Origin: FEN-299 sp963727765
Lineage (GTDB): Bacteria > Acidobacteriota > Vicinamibacteria > Vicinamibacterales > Fen-181
Assembly: GCA_963727765.1 (NCBI GenBank)
Contig: CAVSGZ010000007.1
Span: 124,001 to 188,000, forward strand
Length of the DNA stretch: 64,000 nucleotides
Direction of reading: 5' to 3'
The position numbers and the translations under genes are program-made. The notes beneath the pieces were generated by a model. The model saw only the letters and a program-made list of their open reading frames with translations, searched no databases and was not told the origin of the DNA. Positions within the stretch are counted from its first letter, which is position 1, and the number at the start of each line of letters is the position of its first letter. Positions 26,561 through 34,882 of this stretch are shown here, one piece after another.

Positions 26561-26602
26561 TTACGCCCTGCGCCCCACGCCTTGAGCCTCCCGCCTCACG
26601 GG
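26561..26602. repeat. Degenerate heptamer tandem array
   Basis: Six 7-nt units in register: TTACGCC, CTGCGCC, CCACGCC, TTGAGCC, TCCCGCC, TCACGGG. The phase of GCC is kept in five of the six while the first four bases vary. It fills most of the gap between the divergent lytS-like and nuoI genes. Confidence 0.65.
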
Positions 26603-26642
26603 CCGGGGGATGATGTTATGATCGTCGCGGAGGGCCCACCGG

Positions 26643-27059
26643 ATGATCAAGGCGCTGGTGGTCGGATTTGCGACCACGCTTCGATATATCTTCACCAAGC
26701 CGGTCACCGTCAACTACCCCGAGCAGAAGGTTCCCGCCTTCCCGAAGCTCCGCGGGAAGCAGGTCCTCATGCGGGACGAGAACGGACTCGAGAAGTGCGT
26801 GGCGTGCGGGCTGTGCGCCGTGGCCTGCCCGGCCGACGCGATCTACCTCGAGGCGGCCGAGAACGACGGGACCGCGCAGGCCGGCCCGCGCTACGCGAAG
26901 GTCTACCAGATTCACAAGACGCGCTGCATCTTCTGCGGCTACTGCGAAGAGGCGTGCCCGGTGTCGGCCATCTTCATGGGCAAGGACTACGAGCTGGCCG
27001 TCTACAGCAAGAACGACTTCATCTGGGACAAGTCCGACCTGCTGGTCTCGGCCAACTGA
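26643..27059 (+). CDS. nuoI: NADH-quinone oxidoreductase subunit I (orphan)
   Basis: A 2[4Fe-4S] subunit that carries electrons in the peripheral arm of complex I. This 138-residue protein has both cluster motifs, CVACGLCAVACP and CIFCGYCEEACP, preceded by an N-terminal membrane-associating helix (TLRYIFTKPVTVNYPEQ). A GGAGG ribosome site lies 11 bp before the ATG. No other complex I gene is in the window; the next gene, 14 bp on, is a homocysteine methyltransferase/MTHFR fusion. It may serve complex I from elsewhere or feed electrons to the MTHFR. Confidence 0.88.
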   Translation: MIKALVVGFATTLRYIFTKPVTVNYPEQKVPAFPKLRGKQVLMRDENGLEKCVACGLCAVACPADAIYLEAAENDGTAQAGPRYAKVYQIHKTRCIFCGYCEEACPVSAIFMGKDYELAVYSKNDFIWDKSDLLVSAN

Positions 27060-27073
27060 CGGCGCCAGCCGAT

Positions 27074-28913
27074 ATGCTGCGCCCCTTCCTCGACGAGATC
27101 GACCGGCGCGTGCTCGTGTGCGATGGCGCCATGGGCACGATGCTCTACGCGAAGGGCGTCTTCGTCAACCGCTGCTTCGAATCGCTCAACACCTCCGAGC
27201 CGGACCTGGTCGCCGAAGTCCACCTCGGCTACGTGCGGGCCGGCGCGGACGTCATCGAGACCAACACCTTCGGCGCCAACCGGGTCAAGCTGTCGTCGTT
27301 CGGCCTGGCCGACCGGGTGCGGGCGATCAACATCGCCGGCGCGCGGGTGGCCCGCCACGCAGCCCGGGAGCAGGCCTACGTGGCCGGCGCCATCGGCCCG
27401 CTCGGCGTCCGGATTCGAGCCGTGGGGCAAGACCGGCGTGGACGAGGCGGAGGAGTTCTTCCGCGAGCAGGCGGCGGCGCTACTCGAGGGGCAGGTCGAC
27501 CTGTTCATCCTCGAGACGTTCCGCGACCTCAAGGAGATTGGCGCGGCGCTCGCGGCGGTTCGCGGGCTGTGCGACCTGCCCATTGTCGCGCAGATGACGA
27601 TCGAGGAGCAGGGCCAGACGCTCGACGGCACTCCGCCCGAGAAGTTCGCGCCCGAGCTCGTCCGGCTCGGGGCGCACGTGGTCGGCGTCAACTGCAGTGT
27701 CGGCCCCGCCGCCATGCTCGAGACGATCGAGCGGATCGCGGCGGCCACCGGCGCCCCGCTGTCTGCGCAACCCAACGCCGGCAAGCCCCGGCACATCGAG
27801 GGGCGGACGATCTACCTGTCGTCGCCTGAGTACATGGCCTCCTACGCGCGGCGGTTCAGCGCGAAGGGGGTCAGGCTCGTCGGAGGCTGTTGCGGCACCA
27901 CGCCGGAGCACATCCGCCAGATCAAGCTGGCCGTCGGATCGGCGTCGGCTGCCCCGCGAGCCGGAACCGTCCGCGTGAGCCCGGTGGCAGCGGGCGAAGC
28001 GTCGGTGGCGCCGGTCCCGCGCGAGCGGAAGTCGAGGCTGGCCCACGCGCTGGCCCGCGGCACCTTCGTGCACCTGGTGGAACTCGCGCCGCCAAGAGGT
28101 CACGAGGCGGGTCCGGCCGTTGAGGAGGCGCGGACGCTGAAGATCCGCGGCATCGATGCCGTCAACGTGCCGGACGGGCCGCTGGCCGAGGCGCGCATGA
28201 GCGCGCTGTCGACGGCGGTCCTGATCGAGCAGCAGGCCGGGATCGAGACCGTGCTGCACTACGCCTGCCGCGACCGCAATCTGCTCGGCATGGAGTCGGA
28301 CCTCCTCGGAGCGCACGCGATGGGGATCAGGAACCTGCTGCTCGTGACCGGCGACCCGCCGCGCCGCGGCGACTATGCCTTCGCGACCGGCGTCTACGAC
28401 GTCGACTCGATCGGCCTGACCAACGTCGTCAACCGGCTCAACCACGGCGTCGACATCGGCGGGGAACCGCTCGTCAGCCAGACGGCGTATCACATCGGCG
28501 TGGCGGTCAACCCGACAGCGATCGACCTCGAGTACGAAATCCGGCGGTTCGAGTTCAAGGTGGAGGCCGGGGCCGAGTTCGTGGTGACGCAGCCGCTGTT
28601 CGATCTGGACGCGTTCGAGGTCTTCATGAAGAAGGTTGGGCACCTCGAGGTGCCGATCCTCATCGGGCTCTGGCCGTTCGACAGCCTGCGCAATGCCGAG
28701 TTCATGGCGAACGAGGTTCCGGGCGTGCGGGTCCCCGAGCGTTATCTGAAGCGGATGCGCGCCGCCGGGTCGGGCAGTGCCGCGGCCGAGGAGGGCGTGG
28801 CGATCGCGCGGGAGATTGGCGTGGCCGTGAAGGACCGCGTCCAGGGGGTGCAGCTGTCGAACGCGTCCGGGCGCCTGCAAACGGCGCTGAAGGTGCTGGA
28901 GGGGCTCATGTAG
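27074..28913 (+). CDS. Bifunctional homocysteine S-methyltransferase / 5,10-methylenetetrahydrofolate reductase, with +1 frameshift
   Basis: The N-terminal domain (about residues 1-290) is a Zn-dependent homocysteine methyltransferase with LVCDGAMGTML, NCSVGP and the paired cysteines of GGCCGTTPEHI. The C-terminal domain (about 320-612) is a MetF-like reductase (LLVTGDPPRRGDY, FVVTQPLFDLDAFE). Together they make methyl-THF and use a methyl group for methionine, like the YitJ type. The frame breaks at 27414-27415, where GGATTCGAG should read GGATCGAG to give RIEPWGKTGVDE. The 1840-nt span is one over a multiple of three and the corrected length is 612 residues. As written, the ATG frame ends at 27829 without the Zn cysteines. 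It probably shares a transcript with nuoI. Confidence 0.88.
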
Positions 28914-29027
28914 GGCCGGCGGAGGTCCAGCGAACTTGTCGGGCGGGCGACAGGGTAGTGACACTGACGAGTCCGGCTCAAGCTCGAGAATTAGACCGAA
29001 TCGGGCCAAGAAACCGTGGAGCACTGA

Positions 29028-29732
29028 ATGGCGCTATTTGAACGAGGCCGGTCGGGACGGGAGGAGGAGTTCATCTCCGCCTCCGATGTCGCGACCAGGG
29101 CCTTGTCGGTGACGGTGGTCGAGAACGAGTTCGTCGAAGCGGTATACGACAAGCTGGCGCCGAACTACGACTGGTTCTTCGGACCGACCCTGCACCCTGG
29201 GCGCCTCCAGGCGATTCAACGGATGGGCATTCGGCCGACCGACCGCATCCTCGAGGTCGGCGTTGGCACCGGCATCAATGCGGCGCTTTATCCCCGCGAG
29301 TGCTCGGTCACCGGCATCGACTTCTCGTCGGAGATGCTCGAACGGGCCGAAGTTCGGCTCGCGCGGAAGGGGATGACCAACGTCCGGCTGCTCGAGATGG
29401 ACGCGGCCGCGATGGCCTTCCCGGACGACTTGTTCGACATCGTCTACGCCCCGTACCTGATCAGCGTCGTGCCGGACCCGGTGCGCGTGGTCACCGAGAT
29501 GCGGCGCGTGTGCCGTCCAGGCGGACGGGTGATCATCCTGAATCACTTCCGCAGCTCGAACCTCCTCCTGGCGTGGATCGAGCGTCTGATCTCCCCGCTC
29601 ACCGTTCACGTCGGGTTCAAGGCGGACCTCGACCTGCCGGCGTTCCTCGCCCAGGCGGACCTGCACCCGGTGTCGATCGAGAAGGTGAACTTCCCGCGGC
29701 TCTGGTCGCTCGTCACCTGCGTGAAGTCTTAG
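29028..29732 (+). CDS. Class I SAM-dependent methyltransferase, phospholipid N-methyltransferase-like
   Basis: This 234-residue protein has the SAM-binding motif ILEVGVGTGINAALYP, then the acidic motif II VTGIDFSSEMLERAE and motif post-III RPGGRVIILNHF. The order VYDKLAPNYDWFFGPTLHPG before motif I is like PmtA-type phosphatidylethanolamine N-methyltransferases and ubiquinone-type methyltransferases. The substrate cannot be fixed. It stands alone, with 114 bp before it and a convergent neighbour 15 bp after it. If it is PmtA-like it would make phosphatidylcholine. Confidence 0.75.
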   Translation: MALFERGRSGREEEFISASDVATRALSVTVVENEFVEAVYDKLAPNYDWFFGPTLHPGRLQAIQRMGIRPTDRILEVGVGTGINAALYPRECSVTGIDFSSEMLERAEVRLARKGMTNVRLLEMDAAAMAFPDDLFDIVYAPYLISVVPDPVRVVTEMRRVCRPGGRVIILNHFRSSNLLLAWIERLISPLTVHVGFKADLDLPAFLAQADLHPVSIEKVNFPRLWSLVTCVKS

Positions 29733-29747
29733 AGTCTTAGAGGCGCC

Positions 29748-30863
29748 CTACATTCGTTCCAGGATGATTTCCGCCGCCACCGCCGCCCCGGACACGTCCG
29801 CGGGCTCGGGGTGGTCCTGCATTAGCAACTCCTCGAGATAGGGCTGCCACTGGCCCGCGAACAGGGCCTCCTGGGGGATGAACTGCGACCTCACGTAGCG
29901 GGGCATCTCCTGGACGAGGACTTCGTACTCGATGAAGTGACCGCGTGAGGTGTAGAGCAGCGCCGTCTGGTGCGCGGCGCACTCGGCGATGATGCCGTAG
30001 CCGGGCTTGGTCGCGACCACGTCGACGGCGGCCACGAGATCCTCGTAGCGCCAGCCGGCGTCGTAGAGCGCCTGCTCGCTGAATTCGAGCACGCCGCGTC
30101 CACTTCGGCGCGCCGCGTCGGACATCTCGAGATGCCCGGTGAGCACGGCCACGAACTCGTCGCCGAACGCGTCGAACGCCTGCGCCGGCAGGTCGCGCAG
30201 CCCGTGCCCGCCGAAGGAGAGCAGCACCAGCTTGCGGTCGAGGGGGAGGCCGAGGGCCTTCCGCGTCTCGACGGGGTTGCGCGCCGACCGCCGCGCCACC
30301 AGCGGCAGGTCCCGAGTCGCCTCGGGCCGCGCCATCTCGAACCCGCCCCACATCGGCAGCCGGAGGAAGAGGTCGGCGCTGGCGCAGGCGTCACGCACCT
30401 GCCGGACCAGGCCGCCGGCGCCGTAACGCTCGGGCTCGTAATCCTCGTAGACCCAGTCCCACGTGAAGTTGGCGACGGCGATCGAGGGGATACTGGCCGC
30501 GTGCGCGGCGGCGAAGGCCAGCGGTGGCACGTCGCCGACGACGAGGGCGGGGCCGAGCGACCTCAGCACCTCCCGCTCCGCCGCCACCCTGGCGTCGAAG
30601 TCGGCGTAGAACCGAGCGGCGCGCCGGATCGTGGCCGCTTCATCGAGCCTCAGGCTGTCGATCTGCACGACCCCCGTGTCGCACTCCACCTGCTGGAACT
30701 CCACCGGAGCTCTCAGCGTGAGGTCGAAGATCCAGCGTTTCGCGCCCGTCCGCACGACCACCGGAAGGCCCGGTCGGCGGTCGCGAAGGGCGTTGATGAT
30801 CTCGATGTCGCGGGAGGCGTGGCCGAAGCCGTGACCCGACACGTACCAGACGATCGGCTGCAT
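29748..30863 (-). CDS. GT-B glycosyltransferase-like protein
   Basis: This 371-residue protein starts IVWYVSGHGFGHASRDIEII, a glycine-rich loop like that of MurG/MGT enzymes and of the N-terminal domain of plant L-arabinokinase. The C-terminal half has LVLLSFGGHGLRDLP and VDVVATKPGYGIIAECAAHQ, the usual donor-binding segments of GT-B folds. No membrane segment is present. Its donor and acceptor are unknown. The rhomboid gene starts upstream, 27 bp away on the same strand, so the two may be co-transcribed. Confidence 0.75.
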   Translation of the reverse strand: MQPIVWYVSGHGFGHASRDIEIINALRDRRPGLPVVVRTGAKRWIFDLTLRAPVEFQQVECDTGVVQIDSLRLDEAATIRRAARFYADFDARVAAEREVLRSLGPALVVGDVPPLAFAAAHAASIPSIAVANFTWDWVYEDYEPERYGAGGLVRQVRDACASADLFLRLPMWGGFEMARPEATRDLPLVARRSARNPVETRKALGLPLDRKLVLLSFGGHGLRDLPAQAFDAFGDEFVAVLTGHLEMSDAARRSGRGVLEFSEQALYDAGWRYEDLVAAVDVVATKPGYGIIAECAAHQTALLYTSRGHFIEYEVLVQEMPRYVRSQFIPQEALFAGQWQPYLEELLMQDHPEPADVSGAAVAAEIILERM

Positions 30864-30890
30864 GGCGATCCTGTTCTCAAACCGACGCGG

Positions 30891-31556
30891 TCACCGGTGC
30901 CACCACTCCACGCGCTGGCGCTCCGGCTTGCGGAAGACGAACACGGCGGCGATGCCCGTGAGGAACCCGGCCACGTGTGCCCAGAACGCGATGCCGCCCT
31001 GCGACCCGGCCGTGTGGGCCACCGAGCCGACGCCGCTGAACAGCTGCATCAGGAACCAGATGCCGAGGAAGAACACCGCGGGAATCTCTACGATGTCGAC
31101 GAAGACGAACAGCCAGATGAGCGTGAGCACTCTCGAGGTCGGGTAGAGCACGAAATAAGCGCCCATCACGCCCGCAATCGCGCCGCTCGCCCCGATGGTC
31201 GGCACGTAGGACTCGGGGCTGACCATCGCCTGCGCGAATGCCGCGACGGCGCCGCACATGAGGTAGAAGACCAGGTAGCGGAGGTGGCCGAGCCGGTCCT
31301 CGACGTTGTCGCCGAAGATCCACAAGAACCACATGTTGCCGACGATGTGGAGCCAGCCGCCGTGCAGGAACATCGACGACAGCAGCGTCGGCCAGGCGAA
31401 CGCGGCGGGGACGAGACCGAAATCGCGAATCAGGACCTGGCGGGCCCCGGCTGGCAGCGAGAGCTCGAACCAGAAGGCGAGCGCGTTGACGGCGATGATT
31501 CCGATCGTGACATAGGGCGTGGTCCGGGATGGGATGACGTCGCGCAGCGGGATCAC
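30891..31556 (-). CDS. Rhomboid family intramembrane serine protease
   Basis: Cleaves membrane proteins within or next to the bilayer. The protein of about 221 residues has six or more hydrophobic helices, the WLHIVGNMWFLWIFG segment, the catalytic serine in the GASGAIAGVMGAY motif and the catalytic histidine in FWAHVAGFLTG. GTG at 31556 (VIPLRDVIPSRTTP) is the family-typical beginning; an upstream ATG at 31613 would add 19 residues. A TATACT element lies 11 bp before the GTG on the minus strand, so the transcript may be leaderless. Confidence 0.88.
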   Translation of the reverse strand: MIPLRDVIPSRTTPYVTIGIIAVNALAFWFELSLPAGARQVLIRDFGLVPAAFAWPTLLSSMFLHGGWLHIVGNMWFLWIFGDNVEDRLGHLRYLVFYLMCGAVAAFAQAMVSPESYVPTIGASGAIAGVMGAYFVLYPTSRVLTLIWLFVFVDIVEIPAVFFLGIWFLMQLFSGVGSVAHTAGSQGGIAFWAHVAGFLTGIAAVFVFRKPERQRVEWWHR

Positions 31557-31694
31557 GAGACGAGTATACGGTACAGGAGGTCCGTGGCCGCGACTGGCAC
31601 GCCACGCCTTCAAGAACTCGCCCGACTTCAGGCTCTTCGATTACGATAGCAAGTTGATAACGACGGCGTTGGCCCGTCCTCTCGTGAGCAGTCG

Positions 31695-32117
31695 ATGATT
31701 TGCAGGAATTGCGGAACCGAGATCGCCGAGAAGGCGCTGGTCTGCTACCGGTGCGGCCAGGCCACGTCGGAACCGAAGGTGAGGCCGGCCGTGCCGGCGA
31801 GCGGTCGCCGGTGGACGCGCGTCGTCTGGCTCCTGGCCGCGGTCTGGCTGATTGGCGCCGTCGTCGTGTGGAACACGGTGTTCGACGCGCACATCACGCG
31901 GGGCGCGCGGGCCTACGTCGACCGCCAGCAGGCGTGTGTCGACGGCCGCGGGCCGCGCGTGGACATGGGCCTCGCGATGGCCGCCGCCCGGAGCGAGGGG
32001 CTGCGGGCGGCCTGGGGCTGGACGTCGGTCGAACTCGTGCCGGGAGCGGCGCTGGCCGCGCTGGCCTGGCTCAGAACCCGACGCGGCCGGGGCGGGCGGA
32101 CGCGCGCTTCTCGATAG
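31695..32117 (+). CDS. Zinc-ribbon membrane protein
   Basis: This 140-residue protein has an N-terminal zinc ribbon (CRNCGTEIAEKALVCYRCG, residues 3-21) with four cysteines. A membrane helix follows at about residues 43-60 and a second hydrophobic segment near the C-terminus. Such proteins are common and mostly uncharacterised. Its last 47 bp overlap the end of the convergent M28 peptidase gene. It is divergent from the rhomboid gene. Confidence 0.7.
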   Translation: MICRNCGTEIAEKALVCYRCGQATSEPKVRPAVPASGRRWTRVVWLLAAVWLIGAVVVWNTVFDAHITRGARAYVDRQQACVDGRGPRVDMGLAMAAARSEGLRAAWGWTSVELVPGAALAALAWLRTRRGRGGRTRASR

Positions 32118-33006
32118 CCGGCAGCGCTTCGTAGAGCACATCCCCCACAACCTGCAGGCTGCGCGCGCTCACCTTGTCGAGCGTGTCGCCGGCAGTGTGC
32201 CACGGCGGGTAGTCCATATCGATGATGTCGACGGCCGGGACGCCGGCGTCGACGAACGGGATGTGGTCGTCCTCGATCTGCAGCGAGGCCTCGACGAAGA
32301 CATCGCCAAGTTTCAAGCGGCTGGCCGCCGCCCAGATCGCGTCGGTGAGCCAGGAGGACGAGTTGGTCTCGCGCCTGATCTGCAGGTTGCGGTCGCCGAT
32401 CATGTCCACCAGGATCAGGGCCCGCAGGCTGCCCAGCGTCTTATCCTTCTGCGCGGTCTCGACATAGTGCCGGCTGCCGTAGGTGTGGTCGTTGGGCGCA
32501 TCGTCCCACCCCGGCAACGTGGCCTCCTCGCCGTCGAGGAAGACCAGCTCGATGGTGAGCGGATTCTTGCGCGCCTTCATGGCGCGTCCCCACTCGATCA
32601 GAAACGCCGTGCTCGACCCGGCGTCGTTGGCGCCGACGAAGCGGAACTCGCGGAACAGCTTCGTGTCGTAATGGCCGGCGAAAACGAGGCGGTCGGGCGA
32701 CACGCCGGGGACTTGCGCGATGAGGTTCACCATGTGAAGCCGCCCGACGGGCGTGTCGGCGTCGAACGGCTGTTCGACGACCTGGATGCCGGATGCGGCG
32801 AGCTGCTTCTTGATGTACTGGCGGGTCGAGTCGAGCGCCGGCGAGCCGGCCGGGCGCGGGCCGAACATGACGACCTGCCGAAGGTCTTCGTAAGCGCGGC
32901 CGCCGTCGAACTTCGGCACCGCCGGCCCGGCGCCCATCGCGAACAACGCGGCCGTCACGCCCATCGCGGTGCACACGACCTTACGGTTCCTCGGTCCGAT
33001 CTTCAT
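32071..33006 (-). CDS. M28-family peptidase / glutaminyl cyclase-like protein
   Basis: This 311-residue protein is a Zn-dependent aminopeptidase or glutaminyl-peptide cyclotransferase homologue. Metal ligands appear as FAGHYDTK, VGANDAGSSTAF, LDGEEAT, LVDMIGD and DYPPWHTAGDTLD. An N-terminal hydrophobic segment (about residues 8-26) suggests export. The spacing resembles the glutaminyl cyclase branch as much as the aminopeptidases, so the activity stays open. The ATG at 33006 overlaps yacG by 26 bp. The 3' end overlaps the zinc-ribbon gene. Confidence 0.85.
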   Translation of the reverse strand: MKIGPRNRKVVCTAMGVTAALFAMGAGPAVPKFDGGRAYEDLRQVVMFGPRPAGSPALDSTRQYIKKQLAASGIQVVEQPFDADTPVGRLHMVNLIAQVPGVSPDRLVFAGHYDTKLFREFRFVGANDAGSSTAFLIEWGRAMKARKNPLTIELVFLDGEEATLPGWDDAPNDHTYGSRHYVETAQKDKTLGSLRALILVDMIGDRNLQIRRETNSSSWLTDAIWAAASRLKLGDVFVEASLQIEDDHIPFVDAGVPAVDIIDMDYPPWHTAGDTLDKVSARSLQVVGDVLYEALPAIEKRASARPGRVGF

Positions 33007-33157
33007 CCTCCGGCTCCTTGCTCGCGGCGTCCGGGATGCGATAGTCGCCATCCAGCCACTTGGCCAGGTCGAGCAGCTTGCACCGCTCGCTGCAGAACGG
33101 GCGCCAGGCTGGCGCCACCGGTCGTCTCCGGCAGTACGCGCACACCAGTTCGCTCAC
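32981..33157 (-). CDS. yacG: YacG-like zinc-finger protein (DNA gyrase inhibitor family)
   Basis: In E. coli YacG binds GyrB and inhibits gyrase. This 58-residue protein has the full Zn motif CAYCRRRP, RPFCSERCKLLDLAKWLDG and YRIP. The GTG at 33157 (VSELVCAYC) is preferred over a TTG at 33208 because homology starts there. The acidic tail (KEPEDEDRTEEP) overlaps the start of the M28 gene. The length is usual for the family. Confidence 0.88.
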   Translation of the reverse strand: MSELVCAYCRRRPVAPAWRPFCSERCKLLDLAKWLDGDYRIPDAASKEPEDEDRTEEP

Positions 33158-33217
33158 CGCACCATTATGAGGCAGGATCCGGGTTTCCGCGGCGGCAATA
33201 GGGGCCAAGGGGCCCGG

Positions 33218-33898
33218 TTAGGACGCAGGCGGGGCCGCGTGCCGGACGTCTATCGCCGAGACGACGAAGATGATGTCCTCGGCGATGTTGGTGGCGTGGT
33301 CGCCGATTCGCTCGAGGTGGCGGGAGATCAGAATGAGCTCCATGGCCGGCTCGATGACCGAAGGGTCTTGCAGCATCAGGCTGAGCAGATCGTGGTTGAT
33401 CGTCGTCTTGAGCCCATCGAGCGTGTCGTCGCGATCGAGGACCGATTGCGCCAGCACCGTGTCGCGGCGGACGAACGCGTCGAGCGAGTCGCGCAGCATC
33501 GCCTGGGCGATGTCGGCCATGCGGGGGAGGTCGAGCAGCGGCTTCACCGGCCGGTGCTGCAGGTAACGGAGGGCCGCCTCGGCGATATTGACGGCCATGT
33601 CACCGACCCGCTCGAGGTCGGCGTTGATCTTGAGCGCGGCCACGATCACGCGGAGGTCGGAAGCCATCGGCTGGTAAAGGGCGAGCAGCCGGAACGCCAG
33701 CCCGTCGATCTCGACATGCAGCTCGTTGATCGGCTCGTCGCCCTTGACGATGGCCTCGAGCCGCCTGGGCTCGGCCGACACTAGGGCCTCCACGGCGCTC
33801 TCGACGCGGTCCTCTGCCAGGCCGCCCATGGCGAGGATCCGCTCCTTGAGATGTTCGAGTTCTTCCTCGAAGTGCCTGGTCTTGTCGTGACTGTCCAT
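33218..33898 (-). CDS. phoU: Phosphate transport system regulator PhoU
   Basis: PhoU links the Pst transporter to the PhoR kinase and dampens the Pho response when phosphate is plentiful. This 226-residue protein has the two three-helix bundles with ADLERVGDMAVNIAEAAL and HLERIGDHATNIAEDIIF, the paired metal-binding motifs. The ATG at 33898 (MDSHDKTRHFEEEL) has GGTGGAG 5 bp upstream. It lies 46 bp downstream of pstB, with a heptamer array between. Confidence 0.95.
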   Translation of the reverse strand: MDSHDKTRHFEEELEHLKERILAMGGLAEDRVESAVEALVSAEPRRLEAIVKGDEPINELHVEIDGLAFRLLALYQPMASDLRVIVAALKINADLERVGDMAVNIAEAALRYLQHRPVKPLLDLPRMADIAQAMLRDSLDAFVRRDTVLAQSVLDRDDTLDGLKTTINHDLLSLMLQDPSVIEPAMELILISRHLERIGDHATNIAEDIIFVVSAIDVRHAAPPAS

Positions 33899-33919
33899 CG
33901 TCGCTCCACCCCCCAACCC

Positions 33920-33940
33920 TTGAGTCCTGAGCCTTGAGCC
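33920..33940. repeat. TTGAGCC heptamer tandem array
   Basis: Three adjacent 7-nt units TTGAGTC, CTGAGCC and TTGAGCC lie between phoU and pstB. They are of the same class as the array at 17420. Confidence 0.6.
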
Positions 33941-33944
33941 CATC

Positions 33945-34814
33945 CTACCCGAATCGCCCGGTCACGTAGTCTTCGGTCAACTTCTCGCTCGGCGCCGTAA
34001 AGATTCGATCCGTCCGGTTGAATTCAATCAGCTTGCCCAGCCAGAAGAAAGCGGTGAAGTCCGAGACGCGCGCGGCCTGCTGCATGTTGTGCGTGACGAT
34101 CACGATGGTGTAATCGCGCTTGAGTTCGTAAATGAGTTCTTCGATCCGCTGTGTGGCAATCGGGTCGAGGGCGGACGCCGGTTCGTCCATCAGGAGGATC
34201 TCGGGCCGTACGGCGAGCGCCCGCGCGATGCAGAGCCGCTGCTGCTGACCGCCGGACAGCGAGAGCGCCGAGTCCCGTAGCCGGTTCTTGACTTCGTCCC
34301 ACAGCGCGGCCGCCTTCAGGCTCTCCTCGACCTGGCCGTGAAGGTCGGCGTGGCCGCCGGCCAGCCCGTTGACCCGGATACCGTAGGCGACGTTCTCGAA
34401 GATCGACTTCGGGAACGGGTTCGACTTCTGGAAGACCATGCCGACGCGCCGGCGCAGGTCCACCACGTCGGTCGAGGCGCCGTAGATGTTCTCGCCCGCG
34501 ATCTCGACCCCGCCCTCGAGGCGCGTGCCCGGGATCGTGTCGTTGAGGCGGTTGAACGCCCGGAGGAGCGTGCTCTTGCCGCAGCCGGACGGGCCGATGA
34601 AGGCCGTCACCAGGTTCGGGGGAATATCGAAGGAGATGTCGAACAGGGCCTGCTTGACACCGTAAAAGAAGCTGGCATGGCTGACGCGGATCTCGGGGCG
34701 GCCTGGCACGGCGGCATCGTTGTGTTCGGCGGCGCGGACCACGCCGGCCAGCGTCGGGATGGGAATGGCGCCCGGCTGGATCCCCATGCCGGTCGACGAG
34801 AGCGCGTGTGCCAT
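33945..34814 (-). CDS. pstB: Phosphate ABC transporter ATP-binding protein
   Basis: The ATPase of the high-affinity Pst phosphate importer. This 289-residue protein has Walker A (AFIGPSGCGKSTLLRAFNR), Q-loop (VFQKSNPFP), signature LSGGQQQRLCIARAL, Walker B EILLMDEPASALDP and the switch histidine in IVTHNMQQA. It carries an N-terminal extension of about 40 residues over the usual 250. The other pst genes are elsewhere in the island: pstC and pstA at 38.9-40.7 kb and pstS at 49.2 kb. Two KTAACM half-sites lie 33 bp upstream. Confidence 0.96.
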   Translation of the reverse strand: MAHALSSTGMGIQPGAIPIPTLAGVVRAAEHNDAAVPGRPEIRVSHASFFYGVKQALFDISFDIPPNLVTAFIGPSGCGKSTLLRAFNRLNDTIPGTRLEGGVEIAGENIYGASTDVVDLRRRVGMVFQKSNPFPKSIFENVAYGIRVNGLAGGHADLHGQVEESLKAAALWDEVKNRLRDSALSLSGGQQQRLCIARALAVRPEILLMDEPASALDPIATQRIEELIYELKRDYTIVIVTHNMQQAARVSDFTAFFWLGKLIEFNRTDRIFTAPSEKLTEDYVTGRFG

Positions 34815-34846
34815 GCCTGCAGGATAGCGGCCGGAGGTTGCCGGCC

Positions 34847-34863
34847 GGTTACCCGTGCGTTAA
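34847..34863 (-). promoter_or_regulatory. Candidate Pho box upstream of pstB
   Basis: On the minus strand TTAACG (34863-34858) and GTAACC (34852-34847) are exactly 11 bp apart, ending 33 bp before the pstB start. The same half-site pair and spacing occur upstream of pstC and the OprP-like porin. The 11-bp period matches that of known PhoB and PhoP repeats. Confidence 0.55.
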
Positions 34864-34882
34864 ATCCGTGTTTCGGCGGCCA

